A stretch of 64,000 bases of DNA from positions 973,690 to 1,037,689 of the forward strand of contig JQNW01000001.1 of the NCBI GenBank assembly GCA_000761475.1, written 5' to 3'. Numbering within the stretch: the first letter of the stretch is position 1; each line of letters starts with the position of its first letter. The DNA is from Chromohalobacter israelensis. GTDB lineage: Bacteria; Pseudomonadota; Gammaproteobacteria; Pseudomonadales; Halomonadaceae. The notes below the pieces were generated by a model. The model saw only the letters and a program-made list of their open reading frames with translations. It searched no databases and had not been told where the DNA came from. Positions 26,577 to 38,047 of this stretch are shown here, in pieces. A program made the translations under genes and the position numbers.

Positions 26577-27857
26577 ATGCTGCGTACGATTTCCGATAGC
26601 GCCATACGTGATCAGGCCGCCTCGACGCTAAGCGGCAAGCCGCGGCGCTGGAGCTGGACGGCCTTCTTCGGCCCCGCCCTGATCGCTGCCGTGGCCTATA
26701 TCGACCCCGGCAACTTCGCCACCAACATCGAAGCCGGCTCGCGCTACGGCTATACCCTGCTGTGGGTCGTCCTGGCCGCCAACCTGATGGCCATGCTGAT
26801 CCAGACGCTGTCGGCCCGCCTGGGGCTCGCCACCGGTCAGAACCTGCCTCAGGTGATACGCGCCCGCTATCCACGTCCGCTGGTGTGGTGCTATTGGGTA
26901 CAAGCGGAGATCGTGGCGATCGCCACCGATCTCGCGGAGTTTCTCGGCGCCGCGCTGGCCTTCCACCTTCTCTTCGGCCTGTCATTGATGGAAGGCGCCC
27001 TGCTCACCGGCACGATCACCTATCTGGCCCTGCACCTCTACCGCTATGGCTTTCGTTTGATGGAGATTCTGATCGGCGCCATGATCCTCGCCGTCGCGGG
27101 TGGCTTCATTCTCGAACTGGTGTTGAGTCGGCCGGAACCGGCGCCCCTGCTCAAGGGGCTGCTGATCCCGGGGTTTCCCGATGGCTATGCCCTGTACCTC
27201 GCGGCCGGCATCCTCGGCGCCACGGTCATGCCCCATGTCATCTACCTGCACTCGGCACTCTCGCAGCAGCGGATTCAGGTCAAGGACGACGCCCATCGCT
27301 TGCGCTTGATGCGCTATTACCGGCTCGACGTGATTCTCGGCATGGCCATTGCGGGTCTGGTCAACCTCAGCATGCTGGCCATGGCAGCGGCCGTGTTCCA
27401 TGCCACCGGGCGCCTCGACGTCGCCACCATCAGTGACAGCTATCTATTGCTCGCTCCGGTGGTAGGCCAGGTCACGGCCAGTCATGTCTTCGGTCTTGCC
27501 CTATTGTTGGCTGGCCTGTCGTCCTCGATTGTCGGTACACTGTCGGGCCAGGTGATCATGCAGGGGTTCGTCAACGTCAGCATACCGCTGTGGCTACGCC
27601 GCCTGGTGACAATGCTGCCGGCTCTGGCCGTCATCATGCTGGGCATTTCCGAACAGAAGGCGCTGGTCGCCAGTCAGGTCATTCTCAGCTTCGGCATCCC
27701 CTTTGCACTCGTCCCCTTGCTTTGTTTCACGGCCAATCGCCAGATCATGGGCAACCTGGTCAACCGCAAGAGCGTCACCGGCGTGGGCACCGTGGTATGC
27801 ACTTTGATCGTCGCACTCAACGTGTACGTGCTATTTTCTACGTTCACGGGACACTGA
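26577..27857 (+). CDS. mntH: NRAMP-family manganese importer
   Basis: 426-residue proton-coupled Mn2+ (and Fe2+) importer of the inner membrane, 11 membrane helices, NRAMP family. Metal-site signature D43-P-G-N46 in IDPGNFATN (TM1) and ATVMPHVIYLHS (TM6, with the metal-binding M-P-H). The start is uncertain. ATG at 26562 overlaps the right arm of the operator palindrome, so the next in-frame ATG at 26577 is preferred, although the ribosome binding site before it (GAGA) is modest. mntR follows 13 bases after the stop. The two genes form a manganese homeostasis operon inserted inside the acetate region. Confidence 0.92.
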   Translation: MLRTISDSAIRDQAASTLSGKPRRWSWTAFFGPALIAAVAYIDPGNFATNIEAGSRYGYTLLWVVLAANLMAMLIQTLSARLGLATGQNLPQVIRARYPRPLVWCYWVQAEIVAIATDLAEFLGAALAFHLLFGLSLMEGALLTGTITYLALHLYRYGFRLMEILIGAMILAVAGGFILELVLSRPEPAPLLKGLLIPGFPDGYALYLAAGILGATVMPHVIYLHSALSQQRIQVKDDAHRLRLMRYYRLDVILGMAIAGLVNLSMLAMAAAVFHATGRLDVATISDSYLLLAPVVGQVTASHVFGLALLLAGLSSSIVGTLSGQVIMQGFVNVSIPLWLRRLVTMLPALAVIMLGISEQKALVASQVILSFGIPFALVPLLCFTANRQIMGNLVNRKSVTGVGTVVCTLIVALNVYVLFSTFTGH

Positions 27858-27870
27858 AAGCAGGGGTTGC

Positions 27871-28290
27871 ATGAAGTCACAGCCCAAGCACGAATATTTC
27901 AAGCGCGTCCGCCAGGACCACCAGACCGAATTGGTCGAGGACTATGTCGAGGAGATTGCGCATTTGCATGCGCAATTGGGGGAAGCCCGTGCCAGCGATC
28001 TCGCCGAGTGCTTCGGCGTCAGCGCGGCGGCAGTCTCGAAGGTCATCACGCGCCTCAAGCGCGACGGCCTGGCCGTGGCGCGCCCCTACCGCGGCATTTT
28101 CCTGACGGAGGAAGGCGAAGCGCTCGCCAAACGCGTCACCGCCCGCCACCGTGTCGTGCTAGACGCCCTGCGCGCGCTCGGCGTGCCCGAAGAAGTCGCT
28201 CGTGCCGACTCCGAGGGCATCGAGCACCACTGCAGCGAAGAAACCGTCAACGCCATGCGCGACTTTCTCCGCCGTCAACACCACTCATGA
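27871..28290 (+). CDS. mntR: Manganese-responsive DtxR/MntR regulator
   Basis: 139-residue DtxR-family repressor. N-terminal winged helix with recognition helix VSAAAVSKVITRLKRDGL, and a wing PYRGIFLTEEGEALA. The C-terminal dimerisation/metal-binding domain has the conserved acidic-histidine cluster around DSEGIEHHCSEETVNAM. It lacks the SH3-like third domain, as in MntR. It represses mntH when Mn2+ is bound and probably uses the palindrome at 26527-26563. Start ATG at 27871 with AGGGG upstream, 13 bp after mntH. Confidence 0.9.
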   Translation: MKSQPKHEYFKRVRQDHQTELVEDYVEEIAHLHAQLGEARASDLAECFGVSAAAVSKVITRLKRDGLAVARPYRGIFLTEEGEALAKRVTARHRVVLDALRALGVPEEVARADSEGIEHHCSEETVNAMRDFLRRQHHS

Positions 28291-28324
28291 AGCGATTTTC
28301 CGTGTCCCGGGAGCGGATACAAGA

Positions 28325-28356
28325 AAGCCGCTCCCACCGCGCGGCAGGAACGGCTT
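28325..28356. terminator. Bidirectional terminator between mntR and crbR
   Basis: An imperfect hairpin AAGCCG..CGGCTT with inner pairs TCC/GGA and CCG/CGG lies between the converging mntR and crbR genes. On the minus strand it is followed by TTTCTTGT. On the plus strand the tail is CTCGTCCTTTCG. Either gene could use it. Confidence 0.55.
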
Positions 28357-28391
28357 CTCGTCCTTTCGACGGCCTGTCGCCGCCAGGCGCC

Positions 28392-29054
28392 TCAGGATTC
28401 GACCTTGGGCGGTTCGACTTCGAGTTTCTGAGCCGCGATCACCGCCTGGGTACGCGAATGCACACCCAGCTTGCGCAGAATGGCCGTGACGTGTGCCTTG
28501 ATGGTCGCCTCTGAGACATTGAGTTCATAGGCGATCTGCTTGTTGAGCAAGCCTTCGTTCAACATGTTGAGCACACGAAACTGCTGCGGCGTCAGCGAGG
28601 CGATGGCTTCGGCAAAGCGCGCCTCTTCTTCGTTCGACTCGCCGAGGATGTCCACCATCTCTTCGGGGAGCCACACCTCACCTTCCAGCACTTGGCGAAT
28701 CGCCTCGGCGATGACGTCCAGCGACGACGACTTGGGGATGAACCCCGAGGCCCCGTAGTCGATGGCACGGCGCACCACCGGCGGCTCTTCGCTTCCCGAG
28801 ATGACCACCACGGGCACCTCGGGAGACTGGCCGCGCAACTGAATCAGGCCCGAAAAGCCATGCGCACCCGGCATGTGCAAATCGAGCAGAATCAGATCGG
28901 CATCGGGGTGGCGCAGCACCATGTCGGTGGTCGCCTCCATGGTATCGGCTTCGACGATCTCGGCCTGCGGCGCCACTTGGCGCAGCGCCTGGTTGAGCGC
29001 GGCACGAAACAGCGGGTGGTCATCGGCGACGATGAATTTCTGGGCAAAAGCCAT
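28392..29054 (-). CDS. crbR: CrbR/ErdR-type LuxR-family response regulator
   Basis: 220-residue NarL/FixJ-type response regulator. The receiver carries acidic D11-D12, phospho-acceptor D58 (LLDLHMPG) and KSSS near residue 110. The LuxR-type helix-turn-helix reads LNKQIAYELNVSEATIKAHVTAILRKLG. This matches CrbR (Vibrio) and ErdR (Pseudomonas), the cognate of CrbS/MxtR and activator of acs. The start at 29054 has GGAGGAGAC upstream. It is separated from crbS by mntH-mntR but adjacent to acs on the same strand (259 bp upstream to the acs stop). Confidence 0.88.
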   Translation of the reverse strand: MAFAQKFIVADDHPLFRAALNQALRQVAPQAEIVEADTMEATTDMVLRHPDADLILLDLHMPGAHGFSGLIQLRGQSPEVPVVVISGSEEPPVVRRAIDYGASGFIPKSSSLDVIAEAIRQVLEGEVWLPEEMVDILGESNEEEARFAEAIASLTPQQFRVLNMLNEGLLNKQIAYELNVSEATIKAHVTAILRKLGVHSRTQAVIAAQKLEVEPPKVES

Positions 29055-29208
29055 TGAGTCTCCTCCGGATCCCCCTGGAGCGAACGGTCGTGCCGCGATT
29101 GTCATCGGCAAGCATTGGGTTCGCTTCTTGTTTTCAGCATGTTACCCCATGCTGTAGACAATACCCAAGCCTTGCGTCGACGCACCCCCGAACGCTCCTG
29201 GTGGCACG

Positions 29209-29230
29209 AAAAAGCCGGCCAGCGGCCGGC
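29209..29230 (-). terminator. Rho-independent terminator of acs
   Basis: On the minus strand GCCGGCC-GCT-GGCCGGC (29230-29214) is followed by TTTTT (29213-29209), a 7-bp perfect stem with a 3-base loop. It ends about 105 bases past the acs stop and keeps acs separate from crbR. Confidence 0.85.
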
Positions 29231-29313
29231 GAAAGTCGGGTGGGCACCCGAGGCGAGCTGGCGTGCCGCCCCGTGTCGAGCGAACCGACGCAGGCTACCC
29301 ACCCTAACGCGTA

Positions 29314-31263
<1,950 letters not shown>

Positions 31264-31403
31264 GACTGCCTCGCAAGGGTCGAGAAATGGATGATCGGCC
31301 ACACGCTTGCCAAGGTGACCGTCCAGGAATGTGTCACCAGCATATACCCCTAGCCCCCCTGGCTCCCTATTAGACCTTGGTATTACCGATTTTTCTTTCT
31401 AAT

Positions 31404-31970
31404 TCATTGAGTTACGTCATCATTGCAAGCGTTTTGCGCAACGAAGCGCAGTCGCTGTCGACAATATCGGCAGCGGTACGCCGTGCCGCGTCGGGCCCGA
31501 GCATGGCGCCGCGCGGAGAAACGATGCTCGGTGTCGCAGCCGCAGCGGTAAACATAAGGGGCGGGACTCGCCCGGGAGACATCGAAACGGTGCGTGGTGC
31601 GTGGCGGCAGCCCGTACAAGCGCTGCATGACGGTCCGCCACTCATGACCGTGCGGACGGGTGGGTGGCCCATCGAGGTGAAAGACCAGCCAGTGCGCCAT
31701 CTCGTGCGGCACGACGTCTTCCATGAACGCCTGGCGATTCTCGCGCAGCAGGACCGGATTGAAGCGCAGCCCGCCACGGGTGAAATGCGCCTGGCCCGCG
31801 CCCTTGCCGCGCAGATCCAGCCATACCCGAGGGCGGGGCAGATCGGGATGGACGTCCAGCGCGACCCGCCACGCCGCCTCGACGCGTGCGAGCAACGTCT
31901 CGTGGAGTGTCGCCTCGTCGAGCGAGGCCAGCCAGGAGGCATCGACTGGGGGCAGGGTGGCGGACATCAT
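31404..31970 (-). CDS. SprT-like zinc metallopeptidase-fold protein
   Basis: 188-residue SprT family protein. The gluzincin signature H89-E90-M-A-H93 plus HGHEW (about 107-111) form the metal site. A C-terminal zinc-ribbon-like segment has Y-R-C-G-C and Y-R-C-R-Y-C. SprT/SprTN-type proteins act on protein-DNA complexes in eukaryotes, and the bacterial SprT role is unclear. The first of two overlapping ATGs (31970) is used, though 31967 is equally possible. It is divergent from the UPF0149 gene with about 70 bp between. Confidence 0.88.
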   Translation of the reverse strand: MMSATLPPVDASWLASLDEATLHETLLARVEAAWRVALDVHPDLPRPRVWLDLRGKGAGQAHFTRGGLRFNPVLLRENRQAFMEDVVPHEMAHWLVFHLDGPPTRPHGHEWRTVMQRLYGLPPRTTHRFDVSRASPAPYVYRCGCDTEHRFSARRHARARRGTAYRCRYCRQRLRFVAQNACNDDVTQ

Positions 31971-32041
31971 GGGATGATAGAATGCCGTTCAACGCGACAT
32001 GCGTCCACCGTTCACCGACCGTCCTTTGCAAGAGGCTTTTC

Positions 32042-32692
32042 ATGTCCGAGACGTCGCCCCCCATGCCGCTGCTCGACGACGAAGCGCTCGAGACCCTCGA
32101 TGACTTCCTCGAGTCCGACCTCGTCGATCCCGAGGCTCTCGATCTCATCGGCACGCATGGCTTTCTCGTCGCCCTGGCGATCGCGCCGGTCGAAACCCCG
32201 GCGGCCACCTGGATCGCCGAACTCTTTCACGGCGAGCCGCAATTCACCGACGCCGCGCAGCGCGAACAGATGCTCGGCCTGTGCGAAGCGCTCAAGCAAA
32301 ACGCCATCGATGCGCTCGAGCACGGCCACCTGCCGGAGCTGCCCTTCGACCTGGAACTCGGCGGCCTGCCGCCCGAAGAAACGCCCATCGGCGACTGGTG
32401 CGCCGGCTTCATGGAAGGCGTGTTTCTCAATGAAGGCGCCTGGTTCGAACACGACGAAGCCCGCGTGGCGGAGCTGCTGCTGCCCTTCATGGCACTATCG
32501 GGCCTCTTCGACGACGAACCCGACATGCGCGAGCTGCTCGGCGACGCCGAGCGCGCCGAGGCACTCGTCAGGCAACTGCCCGAACTGATCCTGGATCTTT
32601 ACCTGCACTATCGGGTCCCCGAGGAAAAACCCAAGCCCACCCCGCGCAAGAAAAAACCCGCCGGGGGACCGGGCGGCAAGGGGCGCCGCTAG
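32042..32692 (+). CDS. UPF0149/YecA-like protein
   Basis: 216-residue acidic protein of the UPF0149 (YecA/YgfB) helical family. Conserved features: GTHGFLVALAIAP, EQMLGLCEALKQNAIDALEHG, PIGDWCAGFMEGV and ELLLPFMALSGLFD. Its C-terminus is a basic, proline-rich tail, unlike YecA proteins that end in a SEC-C zinc motif. Function is unknown. The start at 32042 follows an AAGAGG sequence 7-12 bp upstream. It lies convergent with the phospholipase-D-like gene, only seven bases apart. Confidence 0.88.
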   Translation: MSETSPPMPLLDDEALETLDDFLESDLVDPEALDLIGTHGFLVALAIAPVETPAATWIAELFHGEPQFTDAAQREQMLGLCEALKQNAIDALEHGHLPELPFDLELGGLPPEETPIGDWCAGFMEGVFLNEGAWFEHDEARVAELLLPFMALSGLFDDEPDMRELLGDAERAEALVRQLPELILDLYLHYRVPEEKPKPTPRKKKPAGGPGGKGRR

Positions 32693-32699
32693 GCGATCG

Positions 32700-33812
32700 T
32701 CAGCGCAGCCGCGTCATCCACCCGTTGAGCGTGCCGAAGACCCACTCGCGGCAGCGCTGCATCCAGGGGCGGCGGCGCCATTGCGCCCAATGGATCTCTT
32801 CGCTCGCGGCGAAGTTGCGTTCGAAAAGCGCTGCCACGTCGCGCGCGAAGCGCACGTCCTCGACTTCCTGATTGGCTTCCAGATTCCATTGCAAGCTCCA
32901 GTGATCGAAATTGCACGAACCGATCGAGGTCCAGTCGTCGGCCAGCACGAACTTGGCATGGATGAAGGTGGGCTGGAACTCGTAGATGCGCACGCCCGCG
33001 CGCAGCAATCGCGCATAGAAACGCTGCCCGGCATAACGGATGCCGGGATGATCGTGACGCGAGCCCGGCAACAGCAGACGCACGTCGACGCCCAGCCGCG
33101 CCGCCCGCACCAGTCGACGACGCAGGCTGAACGTCGGCACGAAGTACGGCGTACATAGCCACAGCCGACGTTCGGCGGTGGCGATGCGCTGATGCAACGA
33201 TAGGCGAATCGCCTGATACCGGTGGCCCCGCCCGCTGATCATGCGCCCGCGCATGTCGTCCGGCAGTGCCGCGATGGGGGCGGGTTCGGGCCAGCGACAC
33301 CGCGCCGCGCGCCCACGGGTCAGGGGCGATTCCCAGAGCTGCGCGAACAGGCCGATCCAGTCCGCGACCACCGGCCCTTCGATGCGCACGGCCACTTCAT
33401 ACCAGGCATCGACGAAGGCATCCACGGCACCGAAACCGCCCGTGAAGGCCAGCCGGTCGTCGACGACCAGCAGCTTGCGGTGATCGCGCGACAAATTGCC
33501 CCCCAGGCGATGCCAGCTCAGGGGATTGAAGAAGCGCAGTGCCACCCCGGCGTCGCGCAAGCGCTGGCGATCGGCGTGGGAGAGTTTCATCGATCCGTAG
33601 CCGTCGAGCAGCACGCGCACCGTGACCCCACGGCGAGCCGCCGCGCGCAAGGCATCGACCATGCGCGTGGCCAGGGTGCCGGATTCCATGAGGTACAGCT
33701 CGAGATACAGCGTGCGCTGCGCCGATTCGATAGCGGCAAACAATTCGGGGAGAAATCGCTTCCCCTCCGGCAACAACGTGAACCGATTGCCTCCCTGCCA
33801 ACGTCCGCGCAT
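32700..33812 (-). CDS. Phospholipase D-like / cardiolipin synthase (ClsB type)
   Basis: 370-residue protein with two phospholipase-D HKD half-sites: H111-x-K113 in RDHRKLLVVDD and H285-A-K287 in FIHAKFVLADDWTSIGSCNFD. It has no N-terminal membrane segments, unlike ClsA, and therefore resembles ClsB/YbhO. It probably condenses phosphatidyl lipids to cardiolipin, perhaps at the membrane face. The start is ATG at 33812, preceded by AGGAGATACC. It is divergent from plsB, so the two lipid genes share a regulatory region. Confidence 0.87.
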   Translation of the reverse strand: MRGRWQGGNRFTLLPEGKRFLPELFAAIESAQRTLYLELYLMESGTLATRMVDALRAAARRGVTVRVLLDGYGSMKLSHADRQRLRDAGVALRFFNPLSWHRLGGNLSRDHRKLLVVDDRLAFTGGFGAVDAFVDAWYEVAVRIEGPVVADWIGLFAQLWESPLTRGRAARCRWPEPAPIAALPDDMRGRMISGRGHRYQAIRLSLHQRIATAERRLWLCTPYFVPTFSLRRRLVRAARLGVDVRLLLPGSRHDHPGIRYAGQRFYARLLRAGVRIYEFQPTFIHAKFVLADDWTSIGSCNFDHWSLQWNLEANQEVEDVRFARDVAALFERNFAASEEIHWAQWRRRPWMQRCREWVFGTLNGWMTRLR

Positions 33813-33895
33813 GGTATCTCCTTGGTGACCGCCCTCGGCGGCTCGCGTGATTCAGTATTGACGCACGTTTGCCATGCCCTTGAAAAGCGGCGCCG

Positions 33896-33925
33896 TTGGG
33901 CGAGTCGATCTCGACTGGCTATACT
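33896..33925 (+). promoter_or_regulatory. Candidate promoter of plsB
   Basis: -35 TTGGGC (33896-33901) and -10 TATACT (33920-33925) with an 18-base spacer, 29 bases before the chosen plsB start codon. The -10 is close to consensus and the -35 is moderate. Confidence 0.5.
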
Positions 33926-33954
33926 GCTTCCTCGCGTTCCATCAAGGCTACCGA

Positions 33955-36390
33955 ATGGCTGTTCTTCATACGCTTCTCACTCCACTGCGCGGGCTGTGTC
34001 GTGCCCTGCTCGGGCGTTGGCTCGAATATCGCCATGTCGAAGCACAGGCCACTCCGCTCGATCCGACACGACCCACGATCTACGTGCTGCCCCACCCCGC
34101 GCTCTCGGACACTCTGGCGCTGGAACTGATGACGCACCGGGAAGGCTTGCCCCGCGCGCGCGGTCACATCGACCTCGGCGGAGCCCGCCTTCCCGCCTGT
34201 GTGGCATTGCCGCGCCTCAGCCGGGGACTGACCCAGGTGCGCGGGCGACGCTCGCTTGCCCTCGACAGCTTGCTCGAACAGCTGGCCGAACACCCCGAGC
34301 AGGACGTTCAACTGGTGCCGGTGAGCGTGTTCTGGGGACGTGCCCCGGGCAAGGATTTCGGCTTCTGGAAGCTGCTCGCCGCGGACAGCTGGCAGTGGAC
34401 AGGGCGACTGCGCCGACTTTTGTCGATGGCGGTCAACGGCAAGCACGTGCAGGTACATCTCGGCGCTCCCTTGCAGCTGCGCTCGCTGGTCGAGACGCGA
34501 CCGCTGCCGGTCGCCCAGCGCAAGATGGCACGCGTGCTGCGCGTTCACTTTCGCCGCGTGCGGGCCCGCGTGCTGGGACCGGATCTGTCCCACCGCAACA
34601 CGCTGATTCGCGGCGTGGTCGACAGTCCACAGGTCCGTCAGGCGATTCGCGAGGCCGCCACCGCACGCGGCACCCGCGAAGAACGCGAAACGCGACGCGC
34701 CCTGCGTTATGGCCGCGAAATCGCCTCCAACACGTCGTATCCGGTACTGCGGTTTCTCTATCAGCTATTGCGTCGGCTCTGGAATCGGCTTTACGACGGG
34801 GTGAGCGTCAATGGCCTCGACGACGTCAAGGCACTGGCCGGCGATCACGAACTGGTATACGTCCCCTGCCATCGCAGTCACATCGACTACCTGCTGCTTT
34901 CGTACGTGCTGTTTCGCGAGGGGCTGATGCCGCCGCACATCGCGGCGGGACGCAACCTCGACATGCCGTTGATCGGCCCGCTGCTGCGGCGAGGCGGTGC
35001 CTTCTTCCTGCGCCGCAGCTTTCGTGACAACCGCCTCTATGCGGCCGTGTTCAACGAATACGTTCACCGCCTCATCTCGCGCGGTCACCCCCTGGAGTAC
35101 TTCATCGAAGGTGGGCGCTCGCGCACCGGACGCATGCTGACGCCACGCCCCGGCATGCTGGCCATGACCCTGCGCTCCTTCGCGCGCGATCCCCGCCGTG
35201 AAGTCGCCTTCGTGCCCGTCTACGTGGGATACGAGAAGGTGCTGGAAAGCGGCAGCTACCTCAAGGAACTCCGGGGCGGACGCAAAAAGAAGGAATCGCC
35301 GTTCGACCTCTTGCGCGTCGTGCGGCGCCTGCGCCAGCCGTACGGTCATGTCACGGTCAACATCGGCGAGCCACTGCGACTGAGCGGCTTTCTCGATCAT
35401 CACGTGCCCGCATGGCGCGAGCATCGGCGGGAGGCCAGGCCGGACTGGCTCACCCAGGCGGTGACCACGCTCGGCGCCACGCTGGCACAGCGCATCAACG
35501 CGGCAGCGGCGATCACGCCGATCTCGCTGACAGCGCTCAGCCTTTTGGCGACCTCGCATCACGCCATGGAGGCCGACCTTCTCAAGCATCACATGCGCTT
35601 GCTGACACGCCTCAGACAGCACCTGGCAGGCGGCGAGCGCATCACCCTGCCCACGGGGGATCCCGAGGCCTGGATCGCGCACGCGGCGCACCTGGGCTTC
35701 ATCGAGCGCCATCCACAGGCGCTCGGCGAACTGGTGCTCGCCACGCCGGAACAGGCCACGCTGCTGACCTGGTATCGCAACAACGTCCTGCACCTGTTCA
35801 TCGACATGGCCCTGGTCGCCTTCGCCTATCGGCACAACGCCCGCTTCGACCTTGCCCAGCTGCGCGCCCTGCTCGGTCCCACCTGGCCCGTGCTGGCGCA
35901 TGAGTTCCATCTGCCCGCCGAGGACTTCGATGCCCGATTGCACCGCGCCCTCGACGCTCTCACGTCGGAAGGATTGTTGGTCCAGAACGCACAGGACTGG
36001 GAACGGCCGGCCGGTCACCTGGAAAGCAGCGAGCATCTCCGCCTGCTGGGACGGCTGGTACAGCCCACGCTGGAGCGCGGCTATCTACTGCTGGCCGTCC
36101 TGCTGCGCGAGGGCAGCGGCACCTTGACGCGGGACGCCCTGGAAGAACACAGCCGCCAGCTGGCCGAACGCCTGACGCTGCTCTCCGGGCTCAATGCACC
36201 GGAGTTCTTCGACAAGCGCCTGTTCAGCGGTTTGCTCGACACCCTGGAGGCACAGGGCTGGTTATGGCGGGAAGCCGACAAGCTCTGCTATGACGCCGTT
36301 CTCGAGCAGGCCCAGGAGCGCGGGCGCGCGCTGTTCGATCCCAGCCTGCGACACCGTCTGACGCAACTGGTGCATCGTCAGGAGGCCTGA
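33955..36390 (+). CDS. plsB: Glycerol-3-phosphate 1-O-acyltransferase
   Basis: 811-residue inner-membrane-associated acyltransferase, first step of phospholipid synthesis (acyl-CoA/ACP plus glycerol-3-phosphate to lysophosphatidate). Block I: H306-RSHI-D311 in the context CHRSHIDYLLLS, numbering identical to E. coli. Block III: FIEGGRSRTGRML. The start at 33955 reproduces the family length and the H306 position and has AAGG seven bases upstream. A longer in-frame ATG at 33874 would begin before the promoter and is rejected. It is divergent from the cls-like gene. The C-terminal 180 residues fit the PlsB C-domain. Confidence 0.95.
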   Translation: MAVLHTLLTPLRGLCRALLGRWLEYRHVEAQATPLDPTRPTIYVLPHPALSDTLALELMTHREGLPRARGHIDLGGARLPACVALPRLSRGLTQVRGRRSLALDSLLEQLAEHPEQDVQLVPVSVFWGRAPGKDFGFWKLLAADSWQWTGRLRRLLSMAVNGKHVQVHLGAPLQLRSLVETRPLPVAQRKMARVLRVHFRRVRARVLGPDLSHRNTLIRGVVDSPQVRQAIREAATARGTREERETRRALRYGREIASNTSYPVLRFLYQLLRRLWNRLYDGVSVNGLDDVKALAGDHELVYVPCHRSHIDYLLLSYVLFREGLMPPHIAAGRNLDMPLIGPLLRRGGAFFLRRSFRDNRLYAAVFNEYVHRLISRGHPLEYFIEGGRSRTGRMLTPRPGMLAMTLRSFARDPRREVAFVPVYVGYEKVLESGSYLKELRGGRKKKESPFDLLRVVRRLRQPYGHVTVNIGEPLRLSGFLDHHVPAWREHRREARPDWLTQAVTTLGATLAQRINAAAAITPISLTALSLLATSHHAMEADLLKHHMRLLTRLRQHLAGGERITLPTGDPEAWIAHAAHLGFIERHPQALGELVLATPEQATLLTWYRNNVLHLFIDMALVAFAYRHNARFDLAQLRALLGPTWPVLAHEFHLPAEDFDARLHRALDALTSEGLLVQNAQDWERPAGHLESSEHLRLLGRLVQPTLERGYLLLAVLLREGSGTLTRDALEEHSRQLAERLTLLSGLNAPEFFDKRLFSGLLDTLEAQGWLWREADKLCYDAVLEQAQERGRALFDPSLRHRLTQLVHRQEA

Positions 36391-36395
36391 CGCCT

Positions 36396-37166
36396 TCACT
36401 CGGGCTTCAGGCTGCGATGGACATAGAGGTCGTAGCGGCTGGTCTTGCCTTCCAGCACATGATGCGGCGCCGGCCCCTCGATCGGCGGTGCACGCCGGGG
36501 GCGCTTGACCACCACCCGATGGCTGGCGACATCCAGGGCGGCCTCCAGCAGGCGCGGCGCATCGTCATCGTCGCCGGCCAGATCGCGGAAGACACGCATC
36601 TCTTTCTTGACCAACGCGCTCTTGTCGCGATGCGGAAACATGGGATCGAGGTGCACGACCTGCGGCGCCATGTCGTGGCGCGCCACCAGACTCGCCAACT
36701 CACGCGCGGCATCTCCTTGCGCCACCCGCATGCGTGCCACGATCTCGGCGGTCTCGGCATTCGCGCTCGCGCGGCCGAGGCCATCCTCGAGCAAGGCGTA
36801 GATCGCCGCCACACGCTCGATCAACAACACCTCGGCACCCAGGGTCGCCAGCACGAAGGCATCTCGGCCCAGCCCCGCAGTGGCATCGACGATGCTCGGC
36901 GTCACGCCGCGTGCCAGCCCGCATGCCTTGGCCACCAGCTGGCCGCGACCGCCGCCGAAGCGTCGCCGGTGCGCGGCCTTGCCAGCGGTGAAGTCGACCC
37001 GAATCGGCGCCCCGTAGTGGCGCGCCTCGCCCGACAACGCCAGCCCCTCGGGCGTCATCGCCAATCGCAAGGCAGCAGTGGCATCGCCCTCGGCTTGCCA
37101 GGCAAGCCCCAGACGCGCGGCCAGATCGCGCAGCGGCTCGCCCACGGCGACGACGGCGTCGCTCAT
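36396..37166 (-). CDS. rsmJ: 16S rRNA (guanine(1516)-N(2))-methyltransferase
   Basis: 256-residue class I SAM-dependent methyltransferase (YhiQ family) that methylates G1516 of 16S rRNA. Visible features: [26 protein letters not shown] (SAM pocket) and [20 protein letters not shown]. The start at 37166 lies within the uppP stop region, with the two genes overlapping by four bases (ATGA), a coupled arrangement. It converges on plsB with a five-base gap. Confidence 0.93.
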   Translation of the reverse strand: MSDAVVAVGEPLRDLAARLGLAWQAEGDATAALRLAMTPEGLALSGEARHYGAPIRVDFTAGKAAHRRRFGGGRGQLVAKACGLARGVTPSIVDATAGLGRDAFVLATLGAEVLLIERVAAIYALLEDGLGRASANAETAEIVARMRVAQGDAARELASLVARHDMAPQVVHLDPMFPHRDKSALVKKEMRVFRDLAGDDDDAPRLLEAALDVASHRVVVKRPRRAPPIEGPAPHHVLEGKTSRYDLYVHRSLKPE

Positions 37167-37960
37167 GCCACCCATACCAGCAGGACGATGCCCAGAATCA
37201 GACGGTAGATGACGAACGGCAACATGCCGATGCGGTCCAGCGCGGCCAGGAACAGCTTGATGCACAGCCATGCCGCCACGAACGACATCAGGGTCCCGGC
37301 GACCAGCGTCCCCCATGCCACGCCTTCCCCCGACTCGATGAGCTCGACGCCCTTGAGCGAGCCGGCGGCGAGAATCAAGGGAATCGACAGCAAGAAGGAG
37401 AAGCGTGCGGCGGCCTGGCGGGTAAAGCCCAGCAACAGGGCGGCGGTGATGGTGATGCCCGAACGCGACGTGCCGGGAATCAGCGCCAGCGCCTGGGCGA
37501 ACCCGATGATCAGCGCATTGCGCAACGTCATCGCCGTCAGCGCATGCCGGCGGCTGCCCCGGACATCCGCCCACCACAGCAGCAAGCCGAAGAGCAGCGT
37601 GGTGATCGCGATCACCAGCGAGGCACGCAGGTACGACTCGATGACGTTCTCCAGCAAGAAACCGATGACCACGGCCGGCAGGGTGCCCACGATCACCGCC
37701 CAGCCCAGACGGCTTTCCGGCGTTGCCGGTCCGCCTCGGCACTGCGCCACCCAGTCACGCAGGATATGCGCGACCTCGCGGTGAAACGCCAGCACTACCG
37801 CAGCGAGGGAGCCCACGTGCACGGCCACATCGAAGGCCAGCCCCTGGTCGGGCCAGCCCAGCAACTGCGAGGGAAGAATCAGATGAGCGGATGATGAAAT
37901 CGGCAGGAATTCGGTAAGGCCTTGAATGACGGCCAACGCAACGACGTGCAACCAATCCAT
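37163..37960 (-). CDS. uppP: Undecaprenyl-diphosphate phosphatase
   Basis: 265-residue integral membrane protein (BacA/UppP) that recycles undecaprenyl diphosphate in the cell-wall carrier lipid cycle. Signatures: [16 protein letters not shown] and [10 protein letters not shown] near residue 170. About eight membrane segments. Downstream rsmJ overlaps by four bases. It confers bacitracin tolerance in other bacteria when overexpressed. No promoter is obvious in the 87 bp up to tsaB. Confidence 0.95.
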   Translation of the reverse strand: MDWLHVVALAVIQGLTEFLPISSSAHLILPSQLLGWPDQGLAFDVAVHVGSLAAVVLAFHREVAHILRDWVAQCRGGPATPESRLGWAVIVGTLPAVVIGFLLENVIESYLRASLVIAITTLLFGLLLWWADVRGSRRHALTAMTLRNALIIGFAQALALIPGTSRSGITITAALLLGFTRQAAARFSFLLSIPLILAAGSLKGVELIESGEGVAWGTLVAGTLMSFVAAWLCIKLFLAALDRIGMLPFVIYRLILGIVLLVWVA

Positions 37961-38047
37961 GTAATGTCCTTAGAAGCAACGATACTCATGACGCTGCGTA
38001 CGGGCGTGCGAACACGCCATTCTTGTTCTCCGGGGGACAAGAAACGC

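Noticed and set aside
33874..33954. 27-residue N-terminal extension of plsB
   Set aside because: It overlaps the predicted -35/-10 elements and would shift the catalytic His away from position 306.
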